From assembly GCA_031260295.1 (NCBI GenBank), contig JAIRKE010000058.1:1-34859 (forward strand): a stretch of 34,859 nucleotides of DNA. The letters run 5' to 3'. This document shows positions 8,273 to 17,829 of this stretch, piece after piece. Numbering within the stretch: the stretch's first letter is position 1; every line of letters begins with the position of its first letter. A program made the translations under genes and the position numbers. The notes under the pieces are model-generated. The model saw nothing but the letters and a program-made list of their open reading frames with translations, did not search any database and was not told where the DNA came from. This stretch comes from Azonexus sp. GTDB lineage: Bacteria; Pseudomonadota; Gammaproteobacteria; Burkholderiales; Rhodocyclaceae.

Positions 8273-9952
8273 ATGGAATCTTTTGCTCAACTTTTTGAAG
8301 AATCCCTGGCTCGCCAGGAAATGCGTCAAGGCGAAGTCATCACCGCCGAGGTGGTGGCCATCGATCACAATTTCGTCGTGGTCAATGCTGGCCTGAAATC
8401 GGAATCCTATGGTCCGCTCGAAGAATTTTTGAATGATCAGGGCGAAGTCGAAGTCCAGGTCGGCGATTTCGTGCAGGTCGCCATCGAGATGCTGGAAGAC
8501 GGCTACGGCGCCACGCGCCTCTCGCGCGACCGCGCCAAGCGCATTGCCGCCTGGAACTTCCTGGAAGAAGCCCTGAACAACAACTCCCTGGTCACCGGCA
8601 CCATCACCGGCAAGGTCAAGGGTGGTCTGACCGTCATGTCGAATGGCGTACGCGCCTTCCTGCCGGGTTCCCTGGTCGACATGCGTCCGGTCAAGGACAC
8701 CACGCCGTATGAAGGCAAGACCATGGAGTTCAAGGTCATCAAGCTTGACCGCAAACGCAACAACGTCGTGATGTCCCGCCGTGCCGTGCTCGAAGCCACC
8801 GCCGACAAGGATCGCGAAAAGCTGCTCGAGAATCTCAAGGAAGGCACCGTCGTCAAGGGTATCGTCAAGAACATCACCGACTACGGCGCTTTCGTCGATC
8901 TGGGCGGCATCGATGGCTTGCTGCACATCACCGATCTGGCCTGGCGTCGCGTCCGCCACCCGAGCGAAGTGCTGAACGTTGGCGACGAAGTGAGCGCCAA
9001 GATTCTCAAGTTCGACGCCGAGAAGAACCGCGTCTCGCTGGGCATGAAGCAATTGGGCGACGATCCGTGGGTCGGCATTGCCCGCCGCTACCCGGCCGGC
9101 ACCCGCTTGTTCGGCAAGGTCACCAATCTGACCGATTACGGTTCCTTCGTCGAGATCGAGCAGGGCATTGAAGGCCTGGTGCACGTCTCCGAAATGGACT
9201 GGACCAACAAGAACGTCCATCCGTCCAAGGTCGTTTCCCTTGGCGACGAAGTCGAAGTCATGATCCTCGAAATCGACGAGGAGCGCCGCCGTATCTCGCT
9301 GGGCATGAAGCAGTGCCGGCCGAACCCGTGGGACGACTTCGCGATGAACCACAAGAAGGGCGACAAGGTGAAGGGCGCGATCAAGTCGATCACCGACTTC
9401 GGCATCTTCATCGGCCTGCCCGGCGGCATCGACGGTTTGGTGCACCTGTCCGACCTGTCGTGGAGTGCCACCGGTGAGGAAGCCATCCGCAATTTCAAGA
9501 AGGGCGACGAAGTCGATGCCATCGTGCTCGGCATCGACGTCGAGAAGGAGCGTATCTCGCTGGGCATCAAGCAGATGGAAGGCGACCCGTACACCAACTT
9601 CATCGCTACCCACGAGAAGAACAGTATCGTGCGCGCTACCGTCAAGTCGGTCGACGCTCGCGGCGCCGTGCTCACCCTGGACGGCGAGAACGAAGGTTAC
9701 CTGCGTGCTTCCGAGTTCTCCCGCGATCGCATCGACGACCTGTCGCAGCACCTCAAGGTCGGCGACGAGGTCGAGGCCATGATCATCAACGTGGATCGCA
9801 AGACCCGCGGTATCAACCTGTCGATCAAGGCCAAGGACAGTGCCGAGCAGCACGAGGCCATGCAGAAGCTGTCTGCTGAGTCTTCTGCCGCCGCTTCCGG
9901 TACGACCAACCTGGGTGCCCTGCTCAAGGCCAAACTCAACCAGCAAGGCTGA
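8273..9952 (+). CDS. rpsA: 30S ribosomal protein S1
   Basis: Ribosomal protein that binds mRNA and helps load it onto the 30S subunit. The 559-residue protein carries six S1/OB-fold repeats in the usual arrangement. The hallmark segments recur, for example [40 protein letters not shown] and [16 protein letters not shown], each followed by a [13 protein letters not shown] end. The frame is open back to 8243, but the ATG at 8273 ([12 protein letters not shown]) gives the standard N-terminus. The gene lies between aroA-cmk and ihfB as in many proteobacteria, with 12 bases to ihfB, so the two are probably co-transcribed. Confidence 0.97.
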   Translation: MESFAQLFEESLARQEMRQGEVITAEVVAIDHNFVVVNAGLKSESYGPLEEFLNDQGEVEVQVGDFVQVAIEMLEDGYGATRLSRDRAKRIAAWNFLEEALNNNSLVTGTITGKVKGGLTVMSNGVRAFLPGSLVDMRPVKDTTPYEGKTMEFKVIKLDRKRNNVVMSRRAVLEATADKDREKLLENLKEGTVVKGIVKNITDYGAFVDLGGIDGLLHITDLAWRRVRHPSEVLNVGDEVSAKILKFDAEKNRVSLGMKQLGDDPWVGIARRYPAGTRLFGKVTNLTDYGSFVEIEQGIEGLVHVSEMDWTNKNVHPSKVVSLGDEVEVMILEIDEERRRISLGMKQCRPNPWDDFAMNHKKGDKVKGAIKSITDFGIFIGLPGGIDGLVHLSDLSWSATGEEAIRNFKKGDEVDAIVLGIDVEKERISLGIKQMEGDPYTNFIATHEKNSIVRATVKSVDARGAVLTLDGENEGYLRASEFSRDRIDDLSQHLKVGDEVEAMIINVDRKTRGINLSIKAKDSAEQHEAMQKLSAESSAAASGTTNLGALLKAKLNQQG

Positions 9953-9964
9953 TAAGGCACAGGC

Positions 9965-10249
9965 ATGACCAAGTCCGAGCTCATCGCCCGGCTGGCGGAG
10001 AGGTTTCCGCAGTTGGTGGCGAAGGATGCTGATTTTGCGGTCAAGATGATTCTCGATGCGATGTCCGAGGCGCTGGTGCGCGGGGATCGCATCGAGATCC
10101 GCGGATTCGGCAGCTTTGCGCTCAACTACCGGCCGCCGCGCACCGGCCGCAACCCCAAATCGGGGGAGAAGGTCAGCGTCCCGGCGAAGTGGGTTCCCCA
10201 CTTCAAAGCCGGCAAGGAGTTGCGCGAACGGGTCGATCAGCCGGTCTGA
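9965..10249 (+). CDS. ihfB: Integration host factor beta subunit
   Basis: Small DNA-bending protein (94 residues) that pairs with IHF-alpha and shapes promoters, replication origins and recombination sites. [17 protein letters not shown], the dimer core and the arm motif with the intercalating proline ([15 protein letters not shown]) are all present. A long antisense frame over it is a shadow. It follows rpsA closely, as in E. coli, and is closed by a strong intrinsic terminator at 10278-10307. Confidence 0.97.
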   Translation: MTKSELIARLAERFPQLVAKDADFAVKMILDAMSEALVRGDRIEIRGFGSFALNYRPPRTGRNPKSGEKVSVPAKWVPHFKAGKELRERVDQPV

Positions 10250-10277
10250 CGTTGTACCGACGCATTGTGGTAGATTC

Positions 10278-10307
10278 GGGCAGTGAGTCATCTCACTGCC
10301 CTTTTTC
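10278..10307 (+). terminator. Rho-independent terminator after ihfB
   Basis: A perfect ten-base stem (GGGCAGTGAG / CTCACTGCCC) around a TCAT loop, followed directly by TTTTTC. This is the clearest intrinsic terminator in the window. It ends 11 bases before the lapA start, so lapAB need either readthrough or a promoter nearby. Confidence 0.9.
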
Positions 10308-10317
10308 ATTCAATGTC

Positions 10318-10602
10318 ATGACAATACTGACCTGGGCCATACGGCTCGTCATTTTCTTCTTTCTGGTCGTTTTCGCTGTCCAGAACACTGCTCCGGTAAC
10401 GCTCAATCTGCTTCTCGACCAAGTTTGGCAGGCGCCGCTGGTCATCGTGCTGCTGACTTTCTTCGCTGCCGGCGCCGTGCTCGGTGCGCTGTCGTTGCTT
10501 GGTGTGCTGTACCGCCAGCGGCGCGAGATTTCGCGCCTGCGCCAGCAACTGGCGAGCAAGACGCCGCTGGAATCGACGCCAGAGCTGCCGCCGGCTCCAT
10601 GA
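10318..10602 (+). CDS. lapA: LapA-domain inner-membrane protein
   Basis: A 94-residue protein with two hydrophobic segments (about 4-22 and 39-62) and the LapA signature FAVQNTAPVTLNLL, followed by a charged tail RQRREISRLRQQLASK and a proline-rich end. LapA (YciS) partners LapB in the inner membrane, where the pair controls LpxC turnover and LPS assembly in E. coli. The frame is open further upstream through ihfB, but the ATG at 10318 gives the normal N-terminus. The stop overlaps the lapB start (ATGA). Confidence 0.88.
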   Translation: MTILTWAIRLVIFFFLVVFAVQNTAPVTLNLLLDQVWQAPLVIVLLTFFAAGAVLGALSLLGVLYRQRREISRLRQQLASKTPLESTPELPPAP

Positions 10603-11771
10603 GCGAACTCTTCGAATACTGGCAACTGCTGCTGATTCCCGTCTTCTTCGCTCTTGGCTGGGCGGCGGCGCGGGTCGATATCCGGCAGGTGGTGCATGAA
10701 TCGCGGGTGCTGCCGCGTTCTTATTTCCAGGGCCTGAATTTCCTGCTCAACGAGCAGCCGGACAAGGCCATCGATTCCTTTCTCGAAGTCGCCAAGGTTG
10801 ATTCGCAGACCGTCGAACTGCACTTCGCCCTTGGCAACCTGTTCCGCCGCCGGGGCGAGACGGAGCGGGCGATCCGCATGCACCAGAATTTGATCGACCG
10901 GCCCGACCTCGACGACGGGGTGCGCCTACATGCGCTGGCCGAACTCGGCCAGGATTTCCTCAAGGCCGGCCTGCTCGACCGCGCCGAGGAAATTTTCAAC
11001 AAGCTGCTCGGCACCGCTTTCGAGGAGCATGCCAAGCGCAACCTGCTGGAAATCTACCAGGTCGAGAAGGAATGGCTGAAGGCTGTGGAATTGGCGCGCG
11101 AACTGCCGGACGTCGCCTCACAGCAGGAGGTGGCCGAGTTTTATTGCGAACTGGCGGCCGGCGAGATCATGCGCTCGAAGCCCGACTCGGCACGGGGCTA
11201 CCTTGAATTGGCGATGCAGCAGAATCGCAAGTGCGTGCGCGCCAGCCTGTTGCAGGGTGACCTGCTGCTGCAGGAAGGCAAGCCGCAGGCGGCCATCGAG
11301 GCCTGGCAGCGGATCGAGCAACAGGATCCGGCCTATCTGGCGCTGGTTGCCCAGCGCCTGCTCGACACCTACCGCAAGCTGGATCGCCGCGACGAAGGCA
11401 TCGCGCTGCTCAGCGGTTATCTCGAAGGCTATCCTTCGCTCGATCTGCTCGACGTCGTTTATCAACTGGTCCTCGAGAACGAGGGTACTGACGCGGCCTA
11501 CCGTCTAGTGCGCGCCGAGTTGCAGCGCAATCCGACCCTGCTTGGCCTGGAAAAACTGATGAGCGCGCGTCTGCCGCTGGTCGCGCCGGAGCTTCGTCCC
11601 GACCTCGATCTGGCCAAGACCATCATCCAAGGGTATACCCAGCGGCTGTCGCGCTATCGGTGCGATAATTGCGGTTTCAAGGCCCGCCAGTTCTACTGGC
11701 GTTGCCCGGCTTGCGGCGGTTGGGAAACTTATCCGCCGCGTCGCAGCGAAGAATTCGATCAAACCCTGTAG
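10599..11771 (+). CDS. lapB: Lipopolysaccharide assembly protein LapB (YciM)
   Basis: A 390-residue protein with an N-terminal membrane anchor ([18 protein letters not shown]), a TPR array through the middle (for example [20 protein letters not shown]) and a C-terminal rubredoxin-like metal site formed by Cys355, Cys358, Cys369 and Cys372. In E. coli LapB recruits LpxC to FtsH for degradation and so limits LPS synthesis. The start overlaps the lapA stop by four bases; a longer open frame from 10425 is not needed. Its place beside ugd and the heptose genes fits a cell-envelope group. Confidence 0.94.
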   Translation: MSELFEYWQLLLIPVFFALGWAAARVDIRQVVHESRVLPRSYFQGLNFLLNEQPDKAIDSFLEVAKVDSQTVELHFALGNLFRRRGETERAIRMHQNLIDRPDLDDGVRLHALAELGQDFLKAGLLDRAEEIFNKLLGTAFEEHAKRNLLEIYQVEKEWLKAVELARELPDVASQQEVAEFYCELAAGEIMRSKPDSARGYLELAMQQNRKCVRASLLQGDLLLQEGKPQAAIEAWQRIEQQDPAYLALVAQRLLDTYRKLDRRDEGIALLSGYLEGYPSLDLLDVVYQLVLENEGTDAAYRLVRAELQRNPTLLGLEKLMSARLPLVAPELRPDLDLAKTIIQGYTQRLSRYRCDNCGFKARQFYWRCPACGGWETYPPRRSEEFDQTL

Positions 11772-11779
11772 GAATTCCC

Positions 11780-13099
11780 ATGAAGATCACTGTTGTTGGC
11801 AGCGGCTACGTCGGCCTGGTCAGTGGCGCATGCCTGGCCGAAGTCGGCAATGACGTGCTGTGTCTGGACATCGACCCGGAGAAAATCCGTATTCTCGAAG
11901 CCGGCGGCATTCCCATCTACGAACCCGGTTTGCAGGACATGGTGCGGCGCAATGCCGCCGCCGGGCGGCTGCATTTCACCACCGACGTCGAGCGGGCGGT
12001 GCGCCACGGCGTCGTCCAGTTCATCGCCGTCGGCACGCCGCCGGATGAGGATGGCTCGGCCGATCTGCAATACGTGCTGGCGGCGGCGCGCAATATCGGC
12101 CGGCTGATGACTGACTACAAGGTGGTGGTCGACAAGAGCACGGTGCCGGTCGGCACCGGGGCCAAGGTCCAGGCAGCCTTGCAGGACGAGTTGCAGAAAC
12201 GCGGTGTCGACATCCCCTTCAGCGTCGTCTCCAACCCGGAATTCCTCAAGGAAGGGGCGGCCGTCGATGATTTCATGCGGCCCGACCGCATCGTCGTTGG
12301 CGCCGAGGACGAGCAGGCCATCGACCTAATGCGCACCTTGTATGCGCCCTTCCAGCGCAATCACGAACGTCTGATCGTCACCGACATCAAAAGCGCCGAA
12401 CTGACCAAATACGCAGCCAACGCCATGCTGGCAACGCGCATCAGCTTCATGAACGAACTGGCCAATCTGGCCGAGGTGCTCGGCGCCGACATCGAGATGG
12501 TGCGTCAGGGCATCGGCGCCGATCCGCGCATCGGCTATCACTTCCTGTATCCCGGCTGCGGCTACGGCGGTTCCTGTTTCCCCAAGGACGTCAAGGCGCT
12601 GATCAAGACGGCCGAGGACGATGCCGGCATCCGCCTCAAAGTGTTGAATGCCGTCGAGGAAGCCAACGATGCCCAGAAACATGTGCTGACCGGCAAGATC
12701 AAGCGCCGCTTCGGCGATTTGACGGGCCGGCATTTCGCGCTGTGGGGGCTGTCCTTCAAGCCCAATACCGACGACATGCGCGAAGCGCCCAGCCGCGAAC
12801 TGCTGGCCGACCTGTTCGCCGCCGGCGCCACGGTCACCGCCTACGACCCGGTGGCCATGCACGAAACACAGCGCATTCTCGGCGACGAGCCGCGCCTCAA
12901 CTACGCCGAACAGCCGATGGCGGCGCTGGCCGGGGCCGATGCGCTGATCATCGTCACCGAATGGAAGGAATTCCGCGCCCCGGATTTCGCTGTCATCCAG
13001 CAGACGTTGAAGCATCCGGTCATTTTCGACGGCCGCAATCTTTACGAGCCGAAATTCGTGCGCGACATGGGCATCGAGTACTTCGCCATCGGACGTTGA
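11780..13099 (+). CDS. ugd: UDP-glucose 6-dehydrogenase
   Basis: NAD-dependent enzyme that oxidises UDP-glucose to UDP-glucuronate, used for exopolysaccharide or for sugars such as aminoarabinose. It has 439 residues: an N-terminal Rossmann motif ([19 protein letters not shown]), the [15 protein letters not shown] motif, the catalytic Cys266 in [11 protein letters not shown], and the C-terminal UDP-binding domain ([15 protein letters not shown]). The ATG at 11780 follows a good ribosome site (AGGAATT) and an eight-base gap after lapB, so it is probably co-transcribed with lapAB. The frame extends upstream inside lapB but that part is not conserved. Confidence 0.95.
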   Translation: MKITVVGSGYVGLVSGACLAEVGNDVLCLDIDPEKIRILEAGGIPIYEPGLQDMVRRNAAAGRLHFTTDVERAVRHGVVQFIAVGTPPDEDGSADLQYVLAAARNIGRLMTDYKVVVDKSTVPVGTGAKVQAALQDELQKRGVDIPFSVVSNPEFLKEGAAVDDFMRPDRIVVGAEDEQAIDLMRTLYAPFQRNHERLIVTDIKSAELTKYAANAMLATRISFMNELANLAEVLGADIEMVRQGIGADPRIGYHFLYPGCGYGGSCFPKDVKALIKTAEDDAGIRLKVLNAVEEANDAQKHVLTGKIKRRFGDLTGRHFALWGLSFKPNTDDMREAPSRELLADLFAAGATVTAYDPVAMHETQRILGDEPRLNYAEQPMAALAGADALIIVTEWKEFRAPDFAVIQQTLKHPVIFDGRNLYEPKFVRDMGIEYFAIGR

Positions 13100-13102
13100 T
13101 TC

Positions 13103-14029
13103 ATGCTGGAGAAGATCGCCCAGGTACGCCTGCTGGTTGTCGGCGACGTGATGCTCGACCGCTACTGGTTCGGCGAGGTCGACCGCATTTCGCCGGAGGC
13201 GCCGGTGCCGGTGGTCAAGGTCGAGCGCCAGGAAGAGCGCCTCGGCGGCGCCGCCAACGTGGCGCGCAATGCCGTCTCGCTGGGGGCGGTAGCGGCGCTG
13301 CTGTCGGTGGTCGGCGACGACGATGCCGGGCGCAGCCTGGCCCGCCTGCTAGACGAAGGAATGATCGACGCCGGCCTGCATGTCGATGATGACTTGGCAA
13401 CCATCGTCAAGCTGCGCGTGATCGGCCGCCAGCAACAGTTGCTGCGCATCGATTTCGAAACGCCGCCGTCGCACGAAATCCTGCTCGCCAAACTGGCCGA
13501 TTTCGAACGCCGCGTCGCCGATGCCGACGTGGTGGTGCTCTCCGACTACGGCAAGGGCGGCCTGACCCATATTGCCGAGATGATCCGCATCGCCCATGCC
13601 GCTGCCAAGCCGGTGCTGGTCGACCCGAAGGGCGACGACTGGTCGCGTTACGCCGGGGCAACGGTAATCACGCCCAACCGCGCCGAATTGAAACAGGTCA
13701 TCGGCGCTTGGCGCAGCGAGGAAGAACTGGCCGACAAGGCCCGCCGGCTGTGCGGCGAACTCGGCATCGAGGCCCTGCTGGTGACGCGCAGCGAGGAGGG
13801 CATGACCCTCTTTGCCGACGGCGAGACGCACCACCAGGCGGCGCAGGCGCGGGAAGTATTCGACGTCTCCGGCGCCGGCGACACCGTCATCGCCACGCTG
13901 GCCGTCATGGTCGCTGCCGGGGCCGACTGGGCCGAGGCCATCCGCGTTGCCAACATCGCCGCCGGCATCGTCGTCGGCAAGCTGGGGACGGCCGTCGTTA
14001 CCCGCGAAGAAATAGCCAATGCCATTTGA
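13103..14029 (+). CDS. hldA: D-glycero-beta-D-manno-heptose-7-phosphate kinase (HldA/RfaE1)
   Basis: PfkB-family kinase for ADP-L-glycero-D-manno-heptose synthesis (LPS inner core). Its 308 residues cover only the kinase half; E. coli HldE is about 477 residues because it carries a fused adenylyltransferase. Motifs are the N-terminal GDVMLDRYWFGEVDRISPEA, GGAANVARN, and the catalytic GAGDTVIATLAVM near the C-terminus. Three bases separate it from ugd. The adenylyltransferase (hldC/rfaE2) is not in this window. The next heptose gene, hldD, lies 1.3 kb away after an insert. Confidence 0.93.
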   Translation: MLEKIAQVRLLVVGDVMLDRYWFGEVDRISPEAPVPVVKVERQEERLGGAANVARNAVSLGAVAALLSVVGDDDAGRSLARLLDEGMIDAGLHVDDDLATIVKLRVIGRQQQLLRIDFETPPSHEILLAKLADFERRVADADVVVLSDYGKGGLTHIAEMIRIAHAAAKPVLVDPKGDDWSRYAGATVITPNRAELKQVIGAWRSEEELADKARRLCGELGIEALLVTRSEEGMTLFADGETHHQAAQAREVFDVSGAGDTVIATLAVMVAAGADWAEAIRVANIAAGIVVGKLGTAVVTREEIANAI

Positions 14030-14186
14030 TTTCCGGCCGCCATGCCCCGGCAACCCGCGCCCCGTCTTTCGCTGCCGCCTGATTGCGGGGGAATGTGACT
14101 GTATTTATCCCGACCTGCGCGGGCTTGTCTTGCTCTCCAGCATGGACTAACTTGGATCAAGTTGAAATCAATCTCAGGCAACGGTC

Positions 14187-14450
14187 ATGCAAACCCTGAA
14201 CATTCACGAAGCAAAAACCCAGTTCTCGCGGCTCGTTGAAGCGGTTGCGAGTGGCGAGGAAATCGTGATCGCCAAAGCGGGCGTTCCGGCGGCGCTTCTG
14301 GTGCCCATCGAGCGGAAAAAAGTTGCCCGGCGCTTTGGCGGACTCAAAGGCAGAATACGGATTGCCGATAATTTTGACGAACCTCTGCCCGATGATGTCA
14401 TCGCTGCATGGGGCGGCGTGAAAATGAATTTGTCGCAGTTCAATAGCTGA
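14187..14450 (+). CDS. Phd/YefM-type antitoxin, apparently without its toxin
   Basis: An 87-residue protein with the classic Phd start: NIHEAKTQFSRLVEAVASGE, then IVIAKAGVPAALLVPI. This DNA-binding family forms a dimer that represses its own operon and neutralises a VapC/Doc-type toxin. In VapBC operons of this subtype a PIN-domain toxin normally starts at or overlapping the antitoxin end. Here the C-terminus runs on as VKMNLSQFNS after AAWGG, and no PIN-domain frame (LLLDTHVLLW type) follows. It is probably a solitary or decayed remnant. It lies between hldA and hldD, where this order is usually uninterrupted. Confidence 0.85.
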   Translation: MQTLNIHEAKTQFSRLVEAVASGEEIVIAKAGVPAALLVPIERKKVARRFGGLKGRIRIADNFDEPLPDDVIAAWGGVKMNLSQFNS

Positions 14451-14628
14451 AAGTAATCCGAAGCCGACCCCTTTCGGTTATGTAGTAAGAAATCATATTA
14501 ACCTGGGTTATTGGGGGTGGCATCGACTTTATTTATGAAGATGATTGAAAACAATGCGAAGCTGACCACTTTTGACCAATCAAAATTGCCTATCGAAATT
14601 TTATTTATAAGCCGAATGGAGTTAATTG

Positions 14629-15105
14629 GTGAAAAATTTCATTATCATTATATGCATTGTTGGTGGCGCATTTTTTCTACGACAGTCCATACAGAATCCC
14701 GATGTGATCGACAATCCTGTATATGCTGAAAATCGCATGACAATAGACTTTTCGAACAGAAGCATTGAGTCGGTAATTTTTATCAAGACTATCGACGAAG
14801 CGGAATGCAAGAAATACTCAAAGAATATACAGGATGGCTTTCAGAAAGCTTCGCCAAACCTTAAATTACGATGGGTTGCGAAGTCATCGGAATGCAAATC
14901 GGAATTGCCTCCTCGATACGCTAAATTGTTTGACAATGTGCCAGCTTCTGTAGCCTACCTCAGCGTCTCCGGAGGTGGCAGGCAGCGTGAAATCCGTATG
15001 CTCACCTTGGGCGTCAGCGTAGAAGAGAGCGACATGGTCTGCGACATATTTTCCAAGAATAACCCTTTCAAAGGCACTGCGACATGCATACGCACTATTC
15101 GATAG
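14629..15105 (+). CDS. Unknown membrane-anchored or secreted protein
   Basis: I do not recognise this 158-residue protein. It starts with one strongly hydrophobic segment (KNFIIIICIVGGAFFLRQSI), so it is likely a signal anchor with the rest in the periplasm. Four Cys occur in the body (one in ECKKYS, one in SECKSEL, one in VCDIF and one in TCIRTIR), enough for two disulfides. GTG at 14629 is chosen because GGAG lies seven bases upstream; TTG at 14626 is in frame too. The coding sequence is clearly more AT-rich than its neighbours, which points to recent transfer. No partner gene is visible apart from the lone antitoxin upstream. Confidence 0.65.
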   Translation: MKNFIIIICIVGGAFFLRQSIQNPDVIDNPVYAENRMTIDFSNRSIESVIFIKTIDEAECKKYSKNIQDGFQKASPNLKLRWVAKSSECKSELPPRYAKLFDNVPASVAYLSVSGGGRQREIRMLTLGVSVEESDMVCDIFSKNNPFKGTATCIRTIR

Positions 15106-15172
15106 CGCATGATTAATGGGTCAGCATCGGATTATTTCTGAACGATTATCTGAAAATTAGAAGCGAAGCTAG

Positions 15173-15262
15173 CCCCCATCCCAACCTTCCCCCGTCTCCG
15201 ATGGGGGCAGGGGAAGGAGCCGACTCCCTCCTCTGCTTGCGGGGGGAGGGCTACTTGAGGGC
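15173..15262. repeat. C/G-run structured intergenic element
   Basis: Several nested complementary runs occur: CCCCCATC (15173-15180) with GATGGGGG (15200-15207), CCTTCCCC (15185-15192) with GGGGAAGG (15210-15217), and CCCTCC with GGAGGG further on. The composition resembles dispersed intergenic repeats of GC-rich proteobacteria. It lies in the 206-base gap before hldD. No second copy is in this window, so repeat status is inference. Confidence 0.4.
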
Positions 15263-15311
15263 GGCGGCGCAAAAGTACACGACAGAGCCAAAACTGCTCT
15301 AAGGAAACCGC

Positions 15312-16310
15312 ATGTACACCATCGTCACCGGCGCCGCCGGATTCATCGGGGCCAATATCGTCAAGGCGCTCAACGAGCGCGGTGTGAGCAACATCATCGC
15401 CGTCGATAATCTGACCAAGGCCGACAAGTTCAAGAACCTGATCGACTGCGACATCGCCGATTACCTCGACAAGCACGATTTCATCGAGCGCATCCAGGCT
15501 GGGCATTTCGATGGCGAGGTCGAGGCCATTTTCCATGAGGGGGCCTGCTCCGACACGATGGAGACGGATGGCCGCTACATGATGGAAAACAATTTCCGCT
15601 ATTCGAGCATCCTCCTCGACTGGTGTCTGGATCAGGATGTGCAGTTTCTCTACGCCTCGTCGGCGGCGACCTACGGCGCGGCCAGCGTTTTCCGCGAGGA
15701 GCGGCAGTATGAAGGGCCGCTCAATGTCTATGGTTATTCCAAGTTCCTGTTCGACCAGATCGTCCGCCAGCGGCTGGCCAAGGGGCCGTCGTCGCAGATC
15801 GTCGGCTTTCGCTACTTCAATGTCTATGGCCCGCGCGAGACGCACAAGGGGCGCATGGCTTCGGTCGCCTTCCATCACTACAACCAGTTCCAGGCCGAGG
15901 GCAAGGTCAAGCTGTTTGAAGGCTCGCACGGCTACGAGAACGGCGGCCAGATGCGCGATTTCGTTTTTGTCGGCGACGTTGCCAAGGTCAATCTGTTCTT
16001 TCTCGACCATCCCGAAAAATCTGGCATCTTCAATCTCGGCTCCGGCCGGGCGCAGAGCTTCAACGATGTCGCCGTTGCTGCCGTCAACGGCTGCCGCCGG
16101 GCGCGCGGCGAGGCGGCGCTGACGCTGGCCGAGTTGCGGGCGCAAGGTCTGCTCGAATACATCGCCTTTCCCGAGGCGCTGAAAGGCAAGTACCAAGCCT
16201 TCACCCAGGCCGACCTGAGCCGTCTGCGCGCCGCCGGTTACGCCGCGCCGATGGCGACGGTGGAGGAGGGCGTTGCCCAGTACGTCGAGTGGTTGCATCA
16301 GCATGTTTAA
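15312..16310 (+). CDS. hldD: ADP-L-glycero-D-manno-heptose 6-epimerase
   Basis: Last enzyme of ADP-heptose synthesis for the LPS core; an extended SDR using NADP. The 332 residues show [20 protein letters not shown] at the N-terminus, [31 protein letters not shown], the catalytic Tyr/Lys in [12 protein letters not shown], and the [19 protein letters not shown] stretch. The ATG at 15312 follows an AAGGAAA ribosome site. Its 3' end overlaps cysM by eight bases. Functionally it belongs with hldA, from which the insert at 14.19-15.1 kb separates it. Confidence 0.96.
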   Translation: MYTIVTGAAGFIGANIVKALNERGVSNIIAVDNLTKADKFKNLIDCDIADYLDKHDFIERIQAGHFDGEVEAIFHEGACSDTMETDGRYMMENNFRYSSILLDWCLDQDVQFLYASSAATYGAASVFREERQYEGPLNVYGYSKFLFDQIVRQRLAKGPSSQIVGFRYFNVYGPRETHKGRMASVAFHHYNQFQAEGKVKLFEGSHGYENGGQMRDFVFVGDVAKVNLFFLDHPEKSGIFNLGSGRAQSFNDVAVAAVNGCRRARGEAALTLAELRAQGLLEYIAFPEALKGKYQAFTQADLSRLRAAGYAAPMATVEEGVAQYVEWLHQHV

Positions 16311-17202
16311 AACGCTGGAAGATTTCGTCGGCAATACGCCGCTGGTGCGTTTGGCGCGCCTGCCTGGTTCTGACAATGAACGGCGCGGCAATATCCTGCT
16401 CGCCAAGCTGGAAGGCAATAATCCGGCCGGCTCGGTCAAGGATCGGCCGGCGCTGGCGATGATCGCCTGCGCCGAGGCCAGGGGCGACATCAAGCCGGGC
16501 GACACGCTGATCGAAGCGACTTCCGGTAATACCGGCATCGCCCTGGCCATGGTCGCGGCCATCAAGGGCTATCGGATGATTCTGGTAATGCCCGAGAACC
16601 AGAGCGTCGAGCGCCGCCAGAGCATGCGCGCCTACGGGGCCGAACTGGTGCTGACGCCGAAAGAGGGCGGCATGGAACTGGCGCGCGACGTTGCCGAGAA
16701 AATGCGCAGCGAAGGCCGGGGCATCATCCTCGACCAGTTCGCCAACCCGGATAACCCGCTGGCGCATTACGCAGGCACCGGCCCGGAAATTTGGCGCGAT
16801 ACCGATGGTCGCCTCACCCATTTCGTCTCCAGCATGGGCACCACAGGCACCATCATAGGTACTGCCCGCTTCCTCAAGGAAAAAAAACCAGCTATCCGGG
16901 TAGTCGGCTGCCAGCCGGAGGAGGGCAGCCAGATTCCCGGCATCCGCAAATGGCCGCAAGCCTATTTGCCGAAAATCTACACTCCGGAATATGTCGATAT
17001 CATCGAGTGCGTCAGCCAGGCCGAAGCCGAGGCGATGACCCGCCGGCTGGCTGTCGAGGAAGGCATTTTCGCCGGCATCTCCTCCGGCGGCGCTGTTGCT
17101 GTTGCGCTGCGTCTGGCGCAGAGGTTGGAAAACGCGGTCATCGTCAGCATCATCTGCGATCGCGGTGACCGTTATTTGTCGACCGGGGTTTTTCCGGCGT
17201 GA
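16303..17202 (+). CDS. cysM: Cysteine synthase B
   Basis: PLP enzyme making cysteine from O-acetylserine and sulfide or thiosulfate. It has 299 residues. The PLP lysine is Lys46 in [12 protein letters not shown]; the substrate loop [12 protein letters not shown] and the phosphate-binding region [15 protein letters not shown] follow. The C-terminal [16 protein letters not shown] is also family-typical. The ATG at 16303 overlaps the hldD stop by eight bases, suggesting coupled translation; the frame is open 30 bases further upstream. The hldD-cysM neighbourhood is common in betaproteobacteria. Confidence 0.95.
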   Translation: MFKTLEDFVGNTPLVRLARLPGSDNERRGNILLAKLEGNNPAGSVKDRPALAMIACAEARGDIKPGDTLIEATSGNTGIALAMVAAIKGYRMILVMPENQSVERRQSMRAYGAELVLTPKEGGMELARDVAEKMRSEGRGIILDQFANPDNPLAHYAGTGPEIWRDTDGRLTHFVSSMGTTGTIIGTARFLKEKKPAIRVVGCQPEEGSQIPGIRKWPQAYLPKIYTPEYVDIIECVSQAEAEAMTRRLAVEEGIFAGISSGGAVAVALRLAQRLENAVIVSIICDRGDRYLSTGVFPA

Positions 17203-17299
17203 GGCCGGGGATAGCTGTTGGCTGTTTAGCGTTTGTCAGCTTGGGCGTCACCAGCAAGGGAATGAGCGACAATCAGCTTTTTCATTGGGAGCAACGAGC

Positions 17300-17506
17300 A
17301 TGGAATTAACCGCAGTGCTGACCCCTGCCGAAGAAGGCGGTTACGTCGCCCTGAACCCCGAGACAGGTACGACGACGCAAGGCGAAACCATCGAGGAGGC
17401 CATCGCCAACCTGCAAGAGGCGACGGCGCTTTATCTGTCCGAGTTTCCAATGCAGATACCCGGTCATCCGCTGGTTACGACCTTCAGCGTTCCTGCTCAT
17501 GCCTAA
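17300..17506 (+). CDS. hicB: HicB-type antitoxin
   Basis: A 68-residue protein of the HicB fold: LTAVLTPAEEGGYVALNPE, then GETIEEAIANLQEATALYLSE, the pattern of the degenerate RNase-H-like antitoxin domain. It has no added helix-turn-helix or ribbon-helix-helix domain. A ribosome site (GGGAGC) precedes the ATG at 17300. Its end overlaps the toxin gene by eight bases. The antitoxin comes first, the reverse of the classical hicA-hicB order but common in short HicB pairs. HicB masks the toxin and usually represses the operon. Confidence 0.87.
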   Translation: MELTAVLTPAEEGGYVALNPETGTTTQGETIEEAIANLQEATALYLSEFPMQIPGHPLVTTFSVPAHA

Positions 17507-17708
17507 ACTGCCGCGCGTCTCTGGCATGGCTGTCCTGCGTGCGCTGGAAAGTTTTGAACGACTCCGCCAATCGGGCAGTCACGTCATGATGCGCCGCGGT
17601 TCCAGCAGTTGCGTCGTGCCGATGCACAATGAAGTCAAAGTGGGGACGTTGGTCGGTATTCTCCGCCAGGCGAATGTCACGCCCGAAGAATTTATCTCCG
17701 CTCTATAG
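17499..17708 (+). CDS. hicA: HicA-type mRNA interferase toxin
   Basis: A 69-residue double-stranded RNA-binding-fold toxin that cleaves mRNA without needing the ribosome when freed from HicB. KLPRVSGMAVLRALESF leads into the catalytic motif RQSGSHVMMRR with the active His, and VKVGTLVGILRQANVTPEEF matches the family C-terminus. Compared with the usual spacing, the stretch between RAL and GSH appears about two residues short, which may be a natural variant or a weakened toxin. It overlaps hicB by eight bases, so expression is coupled. Confidence 0.86.
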   Translation: MPKLPRVSGMAVLRALESFERLRQSGSHVMMRRGSSSCVVPMHNEVKVGTLVGILRQANVTPEEFISAL

Positions 17709-17730
17709 CCGTAATGCCTGACTGTGGAGT

Positions 17731-17796
17731 CCCGGACGGCATCGCCGTCGGTTATCCGGGCATCGGGCCGAATGGCCCCGCGCTGGTCACCAGCGC
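17731..17796 (+). other. Cluster of three hairpins after hicBA
   Basis: Three self-complementary segments lie in a row. CCCGGA (17731-17736) pairs with TCCGGG (17755-17760) around an inner GACGGC/GCCGTC stem. GGGCC and GGCCC (17765-17778) pair around GAAT. GCGCTGGT (17780-17787) pairs with ACCAGCGC (17789-17796). A CTTTTT run follows at about 17809-17814. It may end hicBA transcription or be a small structured RNA or repeat; sequence alone does not decide. Confidence 0.4.
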
Positions 17797-17829
17797 AGTT
17801 GGCACGGGCTTTTTGGGAAAAAATGCAGC

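Noticed and set aside
8270-10309. A 679-codon minus-strand frame opposite rpsA and ihfB
   Set aside because: It mirrors the repeats of S1 and contains no plausible protein family.
14511-14729. Small forward frame after the Phd-type antitoxin as a possible toxin
   Set aside because: No PIN-domain or other toxin motif, and it overlaps the better supported gene at 14629 in another frame.
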